DNA of 50,665 nt from Anaerolineae bacterium CG2_30_57_67 (GTDB taxonomy: Bacteria > Chloroflexota > Anaerolineae > Anaerolineales > Villigracilaceae): assembly GCA_001872455.1 (NCBI GenBank), contig MNXJ01000068.1:1-50665 (forward strand). Reading direction: 5' to 3'. A model generated the notes under the pieces. It had not been told where the DNA came from. It did no database searches and saw only the letters and a list, made by a program, of their open reading frames with translations. Made by a program: the position numbers and the translations under genes. Each line of letters starts with the position of its first letter. Within the stretch, counting starts at the first letter, position 1. Below are positions 40,918-49,898 of this stretch, in pieces.

Positions 40918-42036
40918 ATGAACTTCAAACGCCCCCTTCTTCTGGCGCTATTCATTTTGCTGGCGGTTCTTCTCACCGCTTGCGGGAGCGCCCCGGCTAC
41001 CAATTGGCCTGGGCTGGCTACGGATGGCGTCACCCTTTACCTGGCGGAAGGCCAACGCATCAACGCCATCCAACTCAGCGATGGCAAAGATGTGATGATA
41101 GCCTCCGGCGATAAGCAAGTTCCTTTCCGCTTCCCGCTGGATACCCAGACCACTGCTTTTTATGCACCTCCCGCCATTTTACCCAACGGCCAAATGGTGA
41201 TTGGCAACGCCTCGCAGAGCGAATTTAGCCTGTTCTGGTACGACCTGGCAACTGGCGCGCAAGTTCACGCCTTTGACGGCGCCAAAAAGCCCTGGTTTGC
41301 AGGCGCGGTCGTCGTCGGCGAAGATTTCTTCGTCCCTGCAGGCGACGGTAATTTGTACGGCTTCACCATGGACGGGCAGAAACGCTGGCAGTTTGCGGCT
41401 TCCTCGCATGCCTTATGGACGACGCCCACCAGTGACGGCATTACTCTTTTTCTGGGGACGCTCGATCACCAACTCTATGCCATTAACGCCGAAACCGGCC
41501 AACAGACCTGGAAAATTTCACTCGATAACGGCGTGATTGGATCGCCCACGCTGGTGAATGGCACCCTTTACGTTGGCACGCTCTCTGGCGAGTTGTATGC
41601 CATCAACGCCGCCGACGGCGTCATCCTCTGGCAAAAAGCGCTTACCGGCGGCATCTGGAGCGCCCCGGCACTCAACGTTGACGCCACAAGCCTATACATC
41701 GGAACGGTCAACGGTACCGCAGGCATGTTCTACATCGTCAATGCCGCCACTGGCGAAATCATCCGCTCCATCGAAGAAACCAAAGGTTCCATCACTGCCA
41801 CTCCGCTGGTACTGCCAGACCAAGTCGTTTACGTTACCGATACCGGCAGCATTTACTGGGTCACGCCTGCAGGAGACCCCATCCGCCAGCCTGTTGTGCT
41901 AGAAAATGCTAAACTCTACACTGCGCCTATGCTGGTTGGCGACCTGATTATCATCGCGCCGATGAATTACGCCAACCTGTTGCTGGCCTTTGACATGAAC
42001 GGCGCCCAAAAATGGGCTTACACCCCGGAAAAGTAG
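40918..42036 (+). CDS. PQQ/BamB-like beta-propeller lipoprotein
   Basis: The 372-residue protein has a lipoprotein signal with lipobox LLTAC and repeated PQQ-like strands (LYAINAETGQQTW, LYAINAADGVILW, YIVNAATGEII), predicting a seven- or eight-bladed propeller like BamB. The start follows TAGGAG. It lies 8 bp after yidD and 9 bp before yidC. BamB serves outer-membrane assembly in diderms; here it may assist YidC or Sec substrates on the outer face. This position is not part of the standard cluster. Confidence 0.9.
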   Translation: MNFKRPLLLALFILLAVLLTACGSAPATNWPGLATDGVTLYLAEGQRINAIQLSDGKDVMIASGDKQVPFRFPLDTQTTAFYAPPAILPNGQMVIGNASQSEFSLFWYDLATGAQVHAFDGAKKPWFAGAVVVGEDFFVPAGDGNLYGFTMDGQKRWQFAASSHALWTTPTSDGITLFLGTLDHQLYAINAETGQQTWKISLDNGVIGSPTLVNGTLYVGTLSGELYAINAADGVILWQKALTGGIWSAPALNVDATSLYIGTVNGTAGMFYIVNAATGEIIRSIEETKGSITATPLVLPDQVVYVTDTGSIYWVTPAGDPIRQPVVLENAKLYTAPMLVGDLIIIAPMNYANLLLAFDMNGAQKWAYTPEK

Positions 42037-42045
42037 GACGAGACC

Positions 42046-42870
42046 ATGTGGGATTTAATAATTGTCAACCCATTTACCAACGTGCTATTGCTCATCTACG
42101 CTTTTGTGGGCAACTTCGGCGTGGCGATCATCCTGTTCACCATTCTCATCCGCCTGCTAACACACCCCATCATGGCGACGCAAATCAAATCCAGCGCTAC
42201 CATGCAGGAATTGATGAAATCGGACGAATGGCTCAAAATTCAGGCCAAGCACAAAGATGACCGCGAAAAATTGGCGCAGGAGCAGATGAGGCTCTATAAA
42301 GAGAAGGGCGTCAACCCCTTTGGCTCGTGTCTGCCAACCCTGATTCAGTTTCCCATTCTGATTGGTTTTTACCAGAGCATCGTACGCGCCATTGCCGCCA
42401 CACCACTGCAGCTGCTCAGCCTGGTGCGCGGAATTTGGCCGCAGTTAGCCAGCATCAGCTCCACCGCCAGCCTCTCGGCGCTGATTCCGATTCAGAGCAA
42501 ATTTCTGTGGATGGATTTGGGCCTGCCAGAGCGTGTCATCCTGCCTTTTCTGCCTGCAGGGTGGGGGCTTCCTGTCCTGGCGCTTATCGTGGCAATCACC
42601 ACCTACATCCAGACCAAGTTAACCACTCCGCCTGCCGCTGACCCCAACGACCAATCGGCGCAGATGACTCAATCCATGGCTATCACCATGCCGCTGATGT
42701 TGTTCTATTTTTCGCTGAATTTTGCGTCTGGCCTGGCGGTATATTTCATCACCAGCAATATCATCGGCATTCTGCAATACGCCGCCCTGGGCAAAGTCAA
42801 CTGGAAAAACCTGTTTAGTTCTTCCAAACCCGAAGTCAAAGCTAAATCTAAAACTGGCAAACGCTCATAA
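42046..42870 (+). CDS. yidC: Membrane protein insertase YidC/Oxa1
   Basis: The 274-residue insertase has five membrane segments in the usual arrangement and the cytoplasmic hairpin LYKEKGVNPFGSCLPTLIQ. The second half ends with MPLMLFYFSLNFASGLAVYF and a basic tail (KAKSKTGKR). It inserts membrane proteins alone or with SecYEG. It is of the short Gram-positive type but lacks a lipobox. A hydrophilic-groove Arg is expected in the second segment (ILIRLLTHP). Confidence 0.95.
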   Translation: MWDLIIVNPFTNVLLLIYAFVGNFGVAIILFTILIRLLTHPIMATQIKSSATMQELMKSDEWLKIQAKHKDDREKLAQEQMRLYKEKGVNPFGSCLPTLIQFPILIGFYQSIVRAIAATPLQLLSLVRGIWPQLASISSTASLSALIPIQSKFLWMDLGLPERVILPFLPAGWGLPVLALIVAITTYIQTKLTTPPAADPNDQSAQMTQSMAITMPLMLFYFSLNFASGLAVYFITSNIIGILQYAALGKVNWKNLFSSSKPEVKAKSKTGKRS

Positions 42871-42879
42871 AGAGGACGT

Positions 42880-43596
42880 ATGGAACGCACAAACCTGGAA
42901 GTAATTGCCCCCACCATCGAAGAAGCCACCGCCCGTGGTCTGGAACAATTGGGCGTCTCATCAGAAATGGTGGAAGTGGAAGTATTGGATGAAGGTACAC
43001 GCGGTTTTCTTGGAATGGGCAGCCGCCAGGCCAGAATCCGAATGACGCTCAAATCGGCTGATGCGCTTGCAGCGCCCGCTTCGGCCCATCCATCGGACGC
43101 TGCCTCGCCCACGCCTGCCGCCGCCGATGACGACTTGCTGAACTTTACGGCAGAAACTGCCCGAGAACTGCTTGCACGCATGAAACTCACCGCCACAGTC
43201 ACCGTTTCCTATGGCGCAGCCGATCTGTCGGGCGAGAAAAACATTCTGGTAGATATTCGTGGCGACGACCTTTCGGTGTTGATTGGCCGCCGCGCCGAGA
43301 CGATGAACGCCCTGCAATACATTCTTGGGCTGATTGTCAGCAAGCAGACCGAAGCATGGGTGCAGGTCACGGTGGATGTAGAAGGCTACCGCGCACGCCG
43401 TGAACAACAATTACGTCAACTGGCGCGCCGCATGGCGGAACAGGCCATCTGCACCGGCAAACGTCAGGTGTTGGAGCCGATGTCCTCCGCTGAACGCCGC
43501 ATTATTCACCTGGAATTACGCGAGGTCCCCGAAGTCATCAGCGAAAGTGTTGGTGAAGACCCCAACCGCAAAGTAACCATCTCGCCCAAAATATAA
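42880..43596 (+). CDS. jag: RNA-binding protein KhpB/Jag
   Basis: The 238-residue protein has an N-terminal Jag_N domain (1-55, TIEEATARGLEQLG, EGTRGFLGMGSRQARI), an Ala/Pro-rich linker (60-85), a KH domain (about 90-165, LIGRRAETMNALQYIL) and an R3H domain (170-230, MSSAERRIIHLEL). It binds RNA and in Firmicutes influences cell elongation. The start follows GAGGAC. It closes the cluster before a strong terminator. Confidence 0.95.
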   Translation: MERTNLEVIAPTIEEATARGLEQLGVSSEMVEVEVLDEGTRGFLGMGSRQARIRMTLKSADALAAPASAHPSDAASPTPAAADDDLLNFTAETARELLARMKLTATVTVSYGAADLSGEKNILVDIRGDDLSVLIGRRAETMNALQYILGLIVSKQTEAWVQVTVDVEGYRARREQQLRQLARRMAEQAICTGKRQVLEPMSSAERRIIHLELREVPEVISESVGEDPNRKVTISPKI

Positions 43597-43616
43597 CGCG
43601 CCTCACGAAGCACATC

Positions 43617-43654
43617 ACGGCGTTCAACGTTTGAAGACGTTGAACGCCGTTTTT
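43617..43654 (+). terminator. Rho-independent terminator after jag
   Basis: The perfect 14-bp stem ACGGCGTTCAACGT/ACGTTGAACGCCGT (43617-43630 with 43637-43650), a 6-nt loop and TTTT end the rpmH-jag operon. Confidence 0.95.
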
Positions 43655-43655
43655 G

Positions 43656-43967
43656 TTATATTCTTTCCAACAGCCAAAAAACCAACATTCCGCCCACAAT
43701 TGTCCAAACCACGTTTTTGGTGACGTAGGCCACGCCTGTGGCAAAAAGTCCTGCCATCAGGCGCGGGTTGGACGGAGAGAACAGGAACACGTCGTTGTGG
43801 TACGCCAGTTGCGGAGCGATGATGGCGCTCAAAACTGCAATGGGCGCCAGACGCAGGGCGCGCTGCAGGGGCGCGGGCAGTTTGATTTTTTCGAGCAAAA
43901 TGATGAAAGACAGGCGCGTCAAAAAAGTCAACAAACCACTCAACACCATGATGAGCCAAAGAGTCAT
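43656..43967 (-). CDS. azlD: AzlD-type branched-chain amino acid exporter small subunit
   Basis: The 103-residue protein has three or four membrane helices (LIMVLSGLLTFLTRLSFIIL, APIAVLSAIIAPQL, LMAGLFATGVAYVTKNV), the AzlD/BrnE pattern. It partners AzlC to export branched-chain amino acids. The ATG overlaps the azlC stop (ATGA) with AAGG upstream. Confidence 0.92.
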   Translation of the reverse strand: MTLWLIMVLSGLLTFLTRLSFIILLEKIKLPAPLQRALRLAPIAVLSAIIAPQLAYHNDVFLFSPSNPRLMAGLFATGVAYVTKNVVWTIVGGMLVFWLLERI

Positions 43968-44656
43968 GTTGTTGCCTTCTTCTCTGCCAACAAGCCCGCG
44001 CCAATGGCAATCAGCGTGGCGCTGATTAATCCCAGTTTGAAGGGCAGCCCTATCAGCGCCAGCGCCGCCAGGCTGGCAATTAGGGCAGTCGCCACCCCGG
44101 CGCGGTCTTTGAGCGCTGGCACAACCAGCGCAAGAAACGTCAGCGGCAAGGTGAAATCCAGCCCCCATACGGCCGGGATTTGCGCCCCCAGAAAAATCCC
44201 GGCGGCGGTGCTGATTTGCCACGCAGACCAGAGCGCCAGCCCAGCCCCAAAAAAATACCAGTGCGCGTATGCCGTAACGCCGCGGCGCTGATAGTTGAGA
44301 ACGCCCACCGCGAAGGCTTCATCCGTCAGCAGATAGGCTAGTGCACCCTTCCAGCACAGCGGCAGCGTTTGCAGGTAGGGCGCAACCGTTGCGCTGTATA
44401 GCGCATGGCGCAGGTTGATGACAAAAGTGGTCAACACGATGACAAACACTGGCGTTCCGGCTTTGACCAGTTCCACCAGCATAAACTGCGACGCCCCCGC
44501 AAAAACAATCGCCGACATGGCCTGGGCTTCAAGCGCGGGCAAACCAGCGCTGAGCGCCAGAATGCCATAAATCATCCCAAACGGAATCACGCCCAGCAGG
44601 ATGGGCAACTCGTCGCGTACCCCACCCCAAAATTGCGAACCGGCGCTCTCGTTCAT
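43964..44656 (-). CDS. azlC: AzlC-type branched-chain amino acid exporter large subunit
   Basis: The 230-residue protein shows the AzlC/BrnF pattern: LGVIPFGMIYGILALSAGL, AIVFAGASQFMLVELV, FVINLRHALYSATVAPYL and LLTDEAFAV. With AzlD it forms the export channel. Its start overlaps the upstream aldose-epimerase-like gene as ATGA, so all three form one operon. Confidence 0.94.
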   Translation of the reverse strand: MNESAGSQFWGGVRDELPILLGVIPFGMIYGILALSAGLPALEAQAMSAIVFAGASQFMLVELVKAGTPVFVIVLTTFVINLRHALYSATVAPYLQTLPLCWKGALAYLLTDEAFAVGVLNYQRRGVTAYAHWYFFGAGLALWSAWQISTAAGIFLGAQIPAVWGLDFTLPLTFLALVVPALKDRAGVATALIASLAALALIGLPFKLGLISATLIAIGAGLLAEKKATT

Positions 44657-45519
44657 GGCAGGTTTGCCATCAGCCGGGAAATTTCATCGGGCAACAGCGC
44701 AGGCTCCAGCCCAGAGTAGATTTCCCAGGTTTCGAGATGCTCGATGCTGGCGCCCGGCTCCAAACGTGTGAGTGCGCCCAGGCTTTCCAATTCCAAAAAC
44801 TGATGATTGCAATAAGATTCGGTGTTGCAACCGCCATCGGGAAAATTTGCGCCTGGCAGTGGGTTGAAACGCTTGACAAAAAGTGTGTTTTCGATGAAGT
44901 AGGCCTGCCAGCCACTCGGGTTGAAGTAACCCAGTTTGATGGCGCTCTTCCCTTCCGGGTCGGCGCGGAGCAAAATGAAATCATCACGCAGAATCAGACG
45001 CGGGTCGTTGAGGTGGGTATACGGCCAGAGCGTCAACTGGCGATTTGGAAGCAGCCCAGCCGCATCCACGTTGCCTTGCGCCTGCGGGAAAACTGCCACC
45101 CCGCCCAGCCGGAACATGGTCAGCGCCCAGGGAGCAAGTTCCACCGCCCAGGGGCCTTCGTTACGCAACTCGTGACGCAGAAACACTTGCGCGGCGTTGG
45201 GGTTCAAGCGCACTTCCAGGCTTTTAGCGATATGCGTCCAGGGTTCTGCAGGCGCGTCCAGGCGCGCGCCGCCGGGAATTTTGCTCAAGGTGGCGCCAGC
45301 GTCAGGCAGATAGGTGCGCGGCATGGCTTCGGGCGCATGCCACAGACGATGCCCGCCGCGAAAGAAAAACTCGCCAAAAGCAGTTGAAACGGCCTGCTCA
45401 CCCAACTCAGCGAAGAGATTCTGCCCGCCGAAGGCGCACAGACGCACAATACGTGGAGAATCGGCCAGCAGGTCAAGCCGTAAAAATCGGTTTTCGAGGG
45501 TGTAGAGATTGTTTAACAT
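44653..45519 (-). CDS. Aldose-1-epimerase-like (galactose mutarotase fold, DUF4380-type) protein
   Basis: The 288-residue protein is all-beta, with patterns of the galactose-mutarotase superfamily: LAELGEQ, FRGGHRLWHAPEAMPRTYLPD, HELRNEGPWAVELAPWALTM and NTESYCNHQFLELESLG. DUF4380 proteins share this layout. It probably binds a carbohydrate; catalytic residues are not certain. The start at 45519 has AGGAG upstream. It heads the azlCD operon, whose functional link to it is unclear. Confidence 0.78.
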   Translation of the reverse strand: MLNNLYTLENRFLRLDLLADSPRIVRLCAFGGQNLFAELGEQAVSTAFGEFFFRGGHRLWHAPEAMPRTYLPDAGATLSKIPGGARLDAPAEPWTHIAKSLEVRLNPNAAQVFLRHELRNEGPWAVELAPWALTMFRLGGVAVFPQAQGNVDAAGLLPNRQLTLWPYTHLNDPRLILRDDFILLRADPEGKSAIKLGYFNPSGWQAYFIENTLFVKRFNPLPGANFPDGGCNTESYCNHQFLELESLGALTRLEPGASIEHLETWEIYSGLEPALLPDEISRLMANLP

Positions 45520-45593
45520 CCATGCTCCTGAAAAGAAATTGGGCTGTATTGTACCAAAATGCCTTTCTGTTTTGAAATTGAAACTTTTTTGGC

Positions 45594-45622
45594 TTGCCGC
45601 ACCCCGCCCAGCGTGATAAACT
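45594..45622 (+). promoter_or_regulatory. Putative leaderless promoter of the TnpA-like fusion gene
   Basis: TTGCCG (45594-45599), a 17-bp spacer and TAAACT (45617-45622), with the ATG 8 nt after the -10 and no Shine-Dalgarno. Confidence 0.6.
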
Positions 45623-45630
45623 TTCCCAAG

Positions 45631-47223
45631 ATGGCAAATCCCCTTTTGGTACTATCGCCCCAAAAAACATTCGGTGAGTTGATTGCAAAATCATTCACCG
45701 AGTTTGACACGCACGTCACGGCAGATTTTTCAGACGCGATACGCTTCGTGCGCCAAAACCCAACCTGCCCGGTATTGCTCGATTCGGAATTAAATGATTT
45801 TGAGCTTTCGGCGCAAGAAATAGGGCAAGGATTGCGCCAGGTAAGCGCAGAAGTTTCGCTGGTGCTGATTACCCGTCCTGGCGAAAGTGTTCCGATAAAA
45901 GATTTGCCCCTGCGCGGCACACTCATCAAGCCGATTGCGTTGCCTAAACTACGGGCGTTGTTACTTCCCCCAAAAAACGCCTCGGCGCCCGAATTGGATA
46001 CGCTGAAATGGCTGCATGATGAAAATCGCGCCGCGCGTCATCTGACGCGCTTGATGATGGAATCATCCGCACAGGCAGCGTTGATTACCCGTAAAAACGA
46101 ACTGTGGGCGTATGCCGGGCAACTTTCCAGTGAGGCCGCTCAAGAATTGGCGCGTTCAGCGCAACAGTACTGGGACAGCGAAGCCCACAACGACCTGCTT
46201 AAATTTATTCGCCTGACTGCGACAGATTCACAGCACATGCTTTACGCCCGCCGCCTAACAGCCTCGATGGCGTTGGCGTTAGTTTTTGACGCCGAAACGC
46301 CGTTGAGCGCCATCCGCACCCAGGCGGGCAAGTTGGTGCGCGAGCTGGCGGAAGTTTCGCAAACGGTCACCAGCCAGGTGAGTTTAAATCAGGCTGTGGC
46401 GGCAGAGGAAGAAGAAGATTTTCCGCCCATTGCGAATCTACTGGGCGAGGTGCCACCGCCGCTCCCGCCGAAACAGACTGCGGGGGCACGGAGCGTCGCC
46501 TTCCCCTGGGAGCGGGAAACGCCATCACCGTTCTTCCGTCCAACAGCGGCAGAACCAACAACACAGCCGCCTCCCCTCCCCAAACAAGTAGTTGTTGTGC
46601 AAGAATTCAGTCGTGAAAGTTCCCCGCCCATCCGGCGCGATGAAAAAGCTGTGCTACCTTCGCTCGAAGAAACACGCGCGCAAAAATCTCGCCGCGAGGA
46701 AGACCTGGCAGAAACGCGCGCGCAAAAGTCCCAGCCTGACCCACAATCCATCATCGAGACCCATCCACAGTCAGTGACGGAAGTGGCGCGGCGGATTATG
46801 CTGGAACCGGGCTCGGCTTCCATGTACAACCTGAATTATGCTTGTTTGTTGGTACCCCGCTTTGATAATCATCACTTAACCGGTGATTTATCCGACCGGT
46901 TGAATGCCTGGGTGCCGCAAATTTGTGTGGCCTTTGGCTGGCGGCTTGAACACCTGGCAGTGCGCCCCGATTACCTGCAATGGGTGGTAAGCGTGCCGCC
47001 TGCGACTGCGCCCAATCAAATTGCGCGGATGATGAGTCGGCACACGTCTGACCGTATTTTGAACGAATTTCCTCGCTTCAAGACAGAAAACGCCTCCAGT
47101 GAGTTTTGGGCGCAGGGTTATCTGATTATGGGCGGCCTGCAACCACATTCGGCGCAGATGGTGCGCGATTTCATTCGCCAAACGCGCCATCGTCAGGGCC
47201 TGTTGCGCGATAGCGACGGGTAG
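45631..47223 (+). CDS. Receiver-like / roadblock-like / inactivated IS200 TnpA-like fusion protein
   Basis: The 530-residue protein has three parts. Residues 1-115 form a degenerate response-regulator receiver, with D51 (PVLLDSEL) and K100 (GTLIKPIA) in place but no acidic pair after strand 1. Residues 135-245 resemble a roadblock/LC7 domain (LMMESSAQAALITRKNELWAYAG, LALVFDAETPL). Residues 260-385 are a Pro/Glu/Arg-rich linker. Residues 398-522 match the IS200/IS605 TnpA fold (NLNYACLLVPRF, PDYLQWVVSVPP, ILNEFPRF, EFWAQGYLI, VRDFIRQT). The HUH metal site reads Tyr-Leu-Gln (448-450) and the nucleophilic Tyr is Phe514, so nuclease activity should be lost. The ATG at 45631 fits a leaderless transcript; a start at 45559 is possible. 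It is likely a regulator; the ligand is unknown. Confidence 0.8.
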   Translation: MANPLLVLSPQKTFGELIAKSFTEFDTHVTADFSDAIRFVRQNPTCPVLLDSELNDFELSAQEIGQGLRQVSAEVSLVLITRPGESVPIKDLPLRGTLIKPIALPKLRALLLPPKNASAPELDTLKWLHDENRAARHLTRLMMESSAQAALITRKNELWAYAGQLSSEAAQELARSAQQYWDSEAHNDLLKFIRLTATDSQHMLYARRLTASMALALVFDAETPLSAIRTQAGKLVRELAEVSQTVTSQVSLNQAVAAEEEEDFPPIANLLGEVPPPLPPKQTAGARSVAFPWERETPSPFFRPTAAEPTTQPPPLPKQVVVVQEFSRESSPPIRRDEKAVLPSLEETRAQKSRREEDLAETRAQKSQPDPQSIIETHPQSVTEVARRIMLEPGSASMYNLNYACLLVPRFDNHHLTGDLSDRLNAWVPQICVAFGWRLEHLAVRPDYLQWVVSVPPATAPNQIARMMSRHTSDRILNEFPRFKTENASSEFWAQGYLIMGGLQPHSAQMVRDFIRQTRHRQGLLRDSDG

Positions 47224-47291
47224 GTTTTAGCGAAAATAACAACATTTAACCACCGGCAGGCGTCGCCGCCGCGCCATCCAAATGGGTCGGT

Positions 47292-49685
47292 CTACTTATC
47301 GTTGACAGGCACAGGCAGTTCCAGCCATATCACCAGCGGCAGGTAGAGATAAGAACGTGCCATGTTATACGCTTCCCCACCCGCAAAATTTCCATTGCCC
47401 ATGCCTATGCCACCAAGCGGATGATCCACCAGGTCTGCGATGGTATCGTCATCCACTACATCCAGGCGAATGGTACCAGGGCCGCTACCGGTGTTGACCA
47501 CGATGGTGTAGTCCGTTGGACCACCAGTAACGCCCGTAACAGATGCGCCGCTGATGTCGCCCGTTGTGGTCAGGCTGAAGTCGGTCGAATCCACACCTGC
47601 GACAGGCTCAGAGAACGTGACCGTGAAGGTCACGCTGGGAGCGCTGGTTGGATTGGAATTTACGCGTGTAATAGACGTAACGCTGGGATGGATTAAGTCT
47701 TGCGTCTTGATCATTGCCCAGTAGCCAGAATCCAACTTGTAATTGGAACTTTCCATGTGGCCAATAATGGTTGGCTGCCCAGCCGTCCCATTCAATATAT
47801 ATTGAGAAGAATTCACTTGCATTCCGGCTGCGCCGAATGTACTGCTTTGCAAGAGGTAATGTGACGAAGATGGGCGAGCAGGATACAGATTTATCACGAT
47901 AGTATCCGAATATACAACCGATACATTGCCCGCGTAATCCTTGAATTGCGCTTCGACGCTGGCAGTCTGCCCATGGGAGCCGATGAGTTGCCAGAGCGTA
48001 AAGTTAGGCGCATACCAGATTGACCAGGTCACTTGCCCGGCATCACGGAAACGCGCTACAACTATTCCGCTGGTGGAATCATTTCCTTGAGTATTCAGTT
48101 CAACGGTTGTGGAATAAGTCTCTGCTGAACCGTTCTGAATAACCAACGATCCGGTGGGAGCGACAGAATCAATATTGATTGGGGTAGATTTTTCTATTTC
48201 CATGTTCCCGGCAACATCCACAGATTTGTAATACACCGTATGGCTGCCATCCGTGGACACGGGAAATGGTACGCTGTAGGTTTGCCAAGTGCCCGAGTCG
48301 ATTTTGTATTGCGTTTGGCTCACGCCGGAACCGCCGCTGTTGTCAACGGCTGAGAGAGTCACCTGAACATCTGACTTATACCAACCATTTTCGCCAACAG
48401 TGCCTGATAGCGCACTTGAAGTCGTCGGAGGTGTTGTATCGGGTCTGAAGAACAAATAATCAGATGCTGCGCAAGTAAAGTTTTGCGTGCATGGTTCTGT
48501 ATAATTACCGTCCCAACCATACGGGTCAGTGTTGCGGTAGGTGCCGCCTACATTCCGCCGCACTGAGAAGTGTAAATGAGGGCCGGTACTACAGCCGGTA
48601 CTGCCACTTTGCGCTATTTGTTGATCTTGTGATACTGATTGCCCGACGCTGACGTCAATGCGATTCAAATGCCAATAAGAAGTCTTGTGCCCGTTGCTAT
48701 GCTGGATTGTTACAACAAGTGCAGTTTCGTTTTTCCCGGTTACCCAACAATAATTGGTGGATCCGCCAGCAAACGTAACCGTTCCAGCTGCGCTGGCATA
48801 AACATTTTCATAATTCAAACCATAATCAATTGCATCGTGTCCATCATAAGAGTAACTACCACGCTGCCCCGTAAATATCACTGTCGAGCCATTTGTGGAA
48901 TAATCTGGATATTCGTGATCAAAGTAGGAGTTTATTGAATGTGGACCGTGAAATGGCTCAATCAGAAAAGGATTATAACCAGAGACACCCGACGCAGCGT
49001 TCAAGGTAGTGGGAGCAGTGTAGGTAGGAGCAATAGCCCAATATTGCTGATACATTTCTGTAAAGCCAGATGTCGCCTTCGCTGTAGTTAATGCCTGCCA
49101 TTCGCCATAGGTCGCATCCAAACTGAGCAAGCGATAGACGGCATAGGACGCGCGGTTGACGTCATCAGGCAGGGCAATACTTATACCGTCAGTAAATTGC
49201 AAAGGCTTCAAGTATTCTTCATTAAATCCTCGCACCAATTCACGCGCCGCCCAATCCACTTGAAGCGATACCCCCGCTAAACCAGGATCAATGCGCCCCA
49301 TCGGATACTGTAATTGCATCTCCGATGGCTCCAGCATAGATAGTATTCCAGACTTAAATTCCAACAATGTAAGCAATACTCTGGGGCTAATGTTATGGTA
49401 TTCCACATTGGCCATGATAACCGTTGCGGTTGATTGGGTTTCATCACCAATTTTAACCTTGTGTAATTTCAATACCCCCGGTTGCTGTTCTAGAAATGTT
49501 TGAATGGCAGGAATGTCCATATCAGCATCCGCAAAGAAACGATCGTCAGAAATCAACAATACGGTTTGCGACTGCGCTTTTACGTTGCCAATATTTAAGA
49601 AACTCATGCTTGTAAACAGTTCAAATAGCATAGCAACAACAAGCATACTGCTCAAAACCTCAATTGGTTTTTTAGTATTCACCAT
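47292..49685 (-). CDS. Surface protein with M23/LytM peptidase domain
   Basis: The 797-residue protein has a signal peptide (about 8-38, ending VKAQS) and an N-terminal helical region to about 230. A LytM domain (280-395) has H283, D287 (DGHDAIDYG), H339 (SYWHL) and H370/H372 (GPHLHF). Two Ig/OmpL47-like domains (410-515 and 520-600) follow, then a segment with YILNGTAGQPT and YKLDSGYWAM, a SVTFTVTFSEPV Ig-like domain, and the tail YLYLPLVIWLELP, similar to YLPLV endings of Chloroflexota exported proteins. It probably cuts cross-linked peptides outside the cell; the zinc ligands look intact. The start follows AAAGGATAAG. Confidence 0.87.
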   Translation of the reverse strand: MVNTKKPIEVLSSMLVVAMLFELFTSMSFLNIGNVKAQSQTVLLISDDRFFADADMDIPAIQTFLEQQPGVLKLHKVKIGDETQSTATVIMANVEYHNISPRVLLTLLEFKSGILSMLEPSEMQLQYPMGRIDPGLAGVSLQVDWAARELVRGFNEEYLKPLQFTDGISIALPDDVNRASYAVYRLLSLDATYGEWQALTTAKATSGFTEMYQQYWAIAPTYTAPTTLNAASGVSGYNPFLIEPFHGPHSINSYFDHEYPDYSTNGSTVIFTGQRGSYSYDGHDAIDYGLNYENVYASAAGTVTFAGGSTNYCWVTGKNETALVVTIQHSNGHKTSYWHLNRIDVSVGQSVSQDQQIAQSGSTGCSTGPHLHFSVRRNVGGTYRNTDPYGWDGNYTEPCTQNFTCAASDYLFFRPDTTPPTTSSALSGTVGENGWYKSDVQVTLSAVDNSGGSGVSQTQYKIDSGTWQTYSVPFPVSTDGSHTVYYKSVDVAGNMEIEKSTPINIDSVAPTGSLVIQNGSAETYSTTVELNTQGNDSTSGIVVARFRDAGQVTWSIWYAPNFTLWQLIGSHGQTASVEAQFKDYAGNVSVVYSDTIVINLYPARPSSSHYLLQSSTFGAAGMQVNSSQYILNGTAGQPTIIGHMESSNYKLDSGYWAMIKTQDLIHPSVTSITRVNSNPTSAPSVTFTVTFSEPVAGVDSTDFSLTTTGDISGASVTGVTGGPTDYTIVVNTGSGPGTIRLDVVDDDTIADLVDHPLGGIGMGNGNFAGGEAYNMARSYLYLPLVIWLELPVPVNDK

Positions 49686-49705
49686 CTTATCCTTTAAAAT
49701 TTGCG

Positions 49706-49735
49706 CCTATAAGTGACTCCACTGCAATAACTCAA
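49706..49735 (-). promoter_or_regulatory. Candidate promoter of the M23 gene
   Basis: Minus-strand TTGAGT (49730-49735), an 18-bp spacer and TATAGG (49706-49711), 20 bp upstream of the start codon. The rest of the 213-bp spacer holds a small AATGCCC/GGGCATT hairpin (49770-49788) and no gene. Confidence 0.5.
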
Positions 49736-49898
49736 TTTTCAAAAAATGCAACAAATTCTTTTCCACTTCAATGCCCTATTTGGGCATTTTCGTGAGAGCA
49801 TCGCAGTTATCCGATGTTCTTTCGCCAACTTTCTCCCACTTTTGCCTAACGAAAATGGCGAACCGACCTTTTTGCAGTAGAGTCATAAGTAATGCGGA

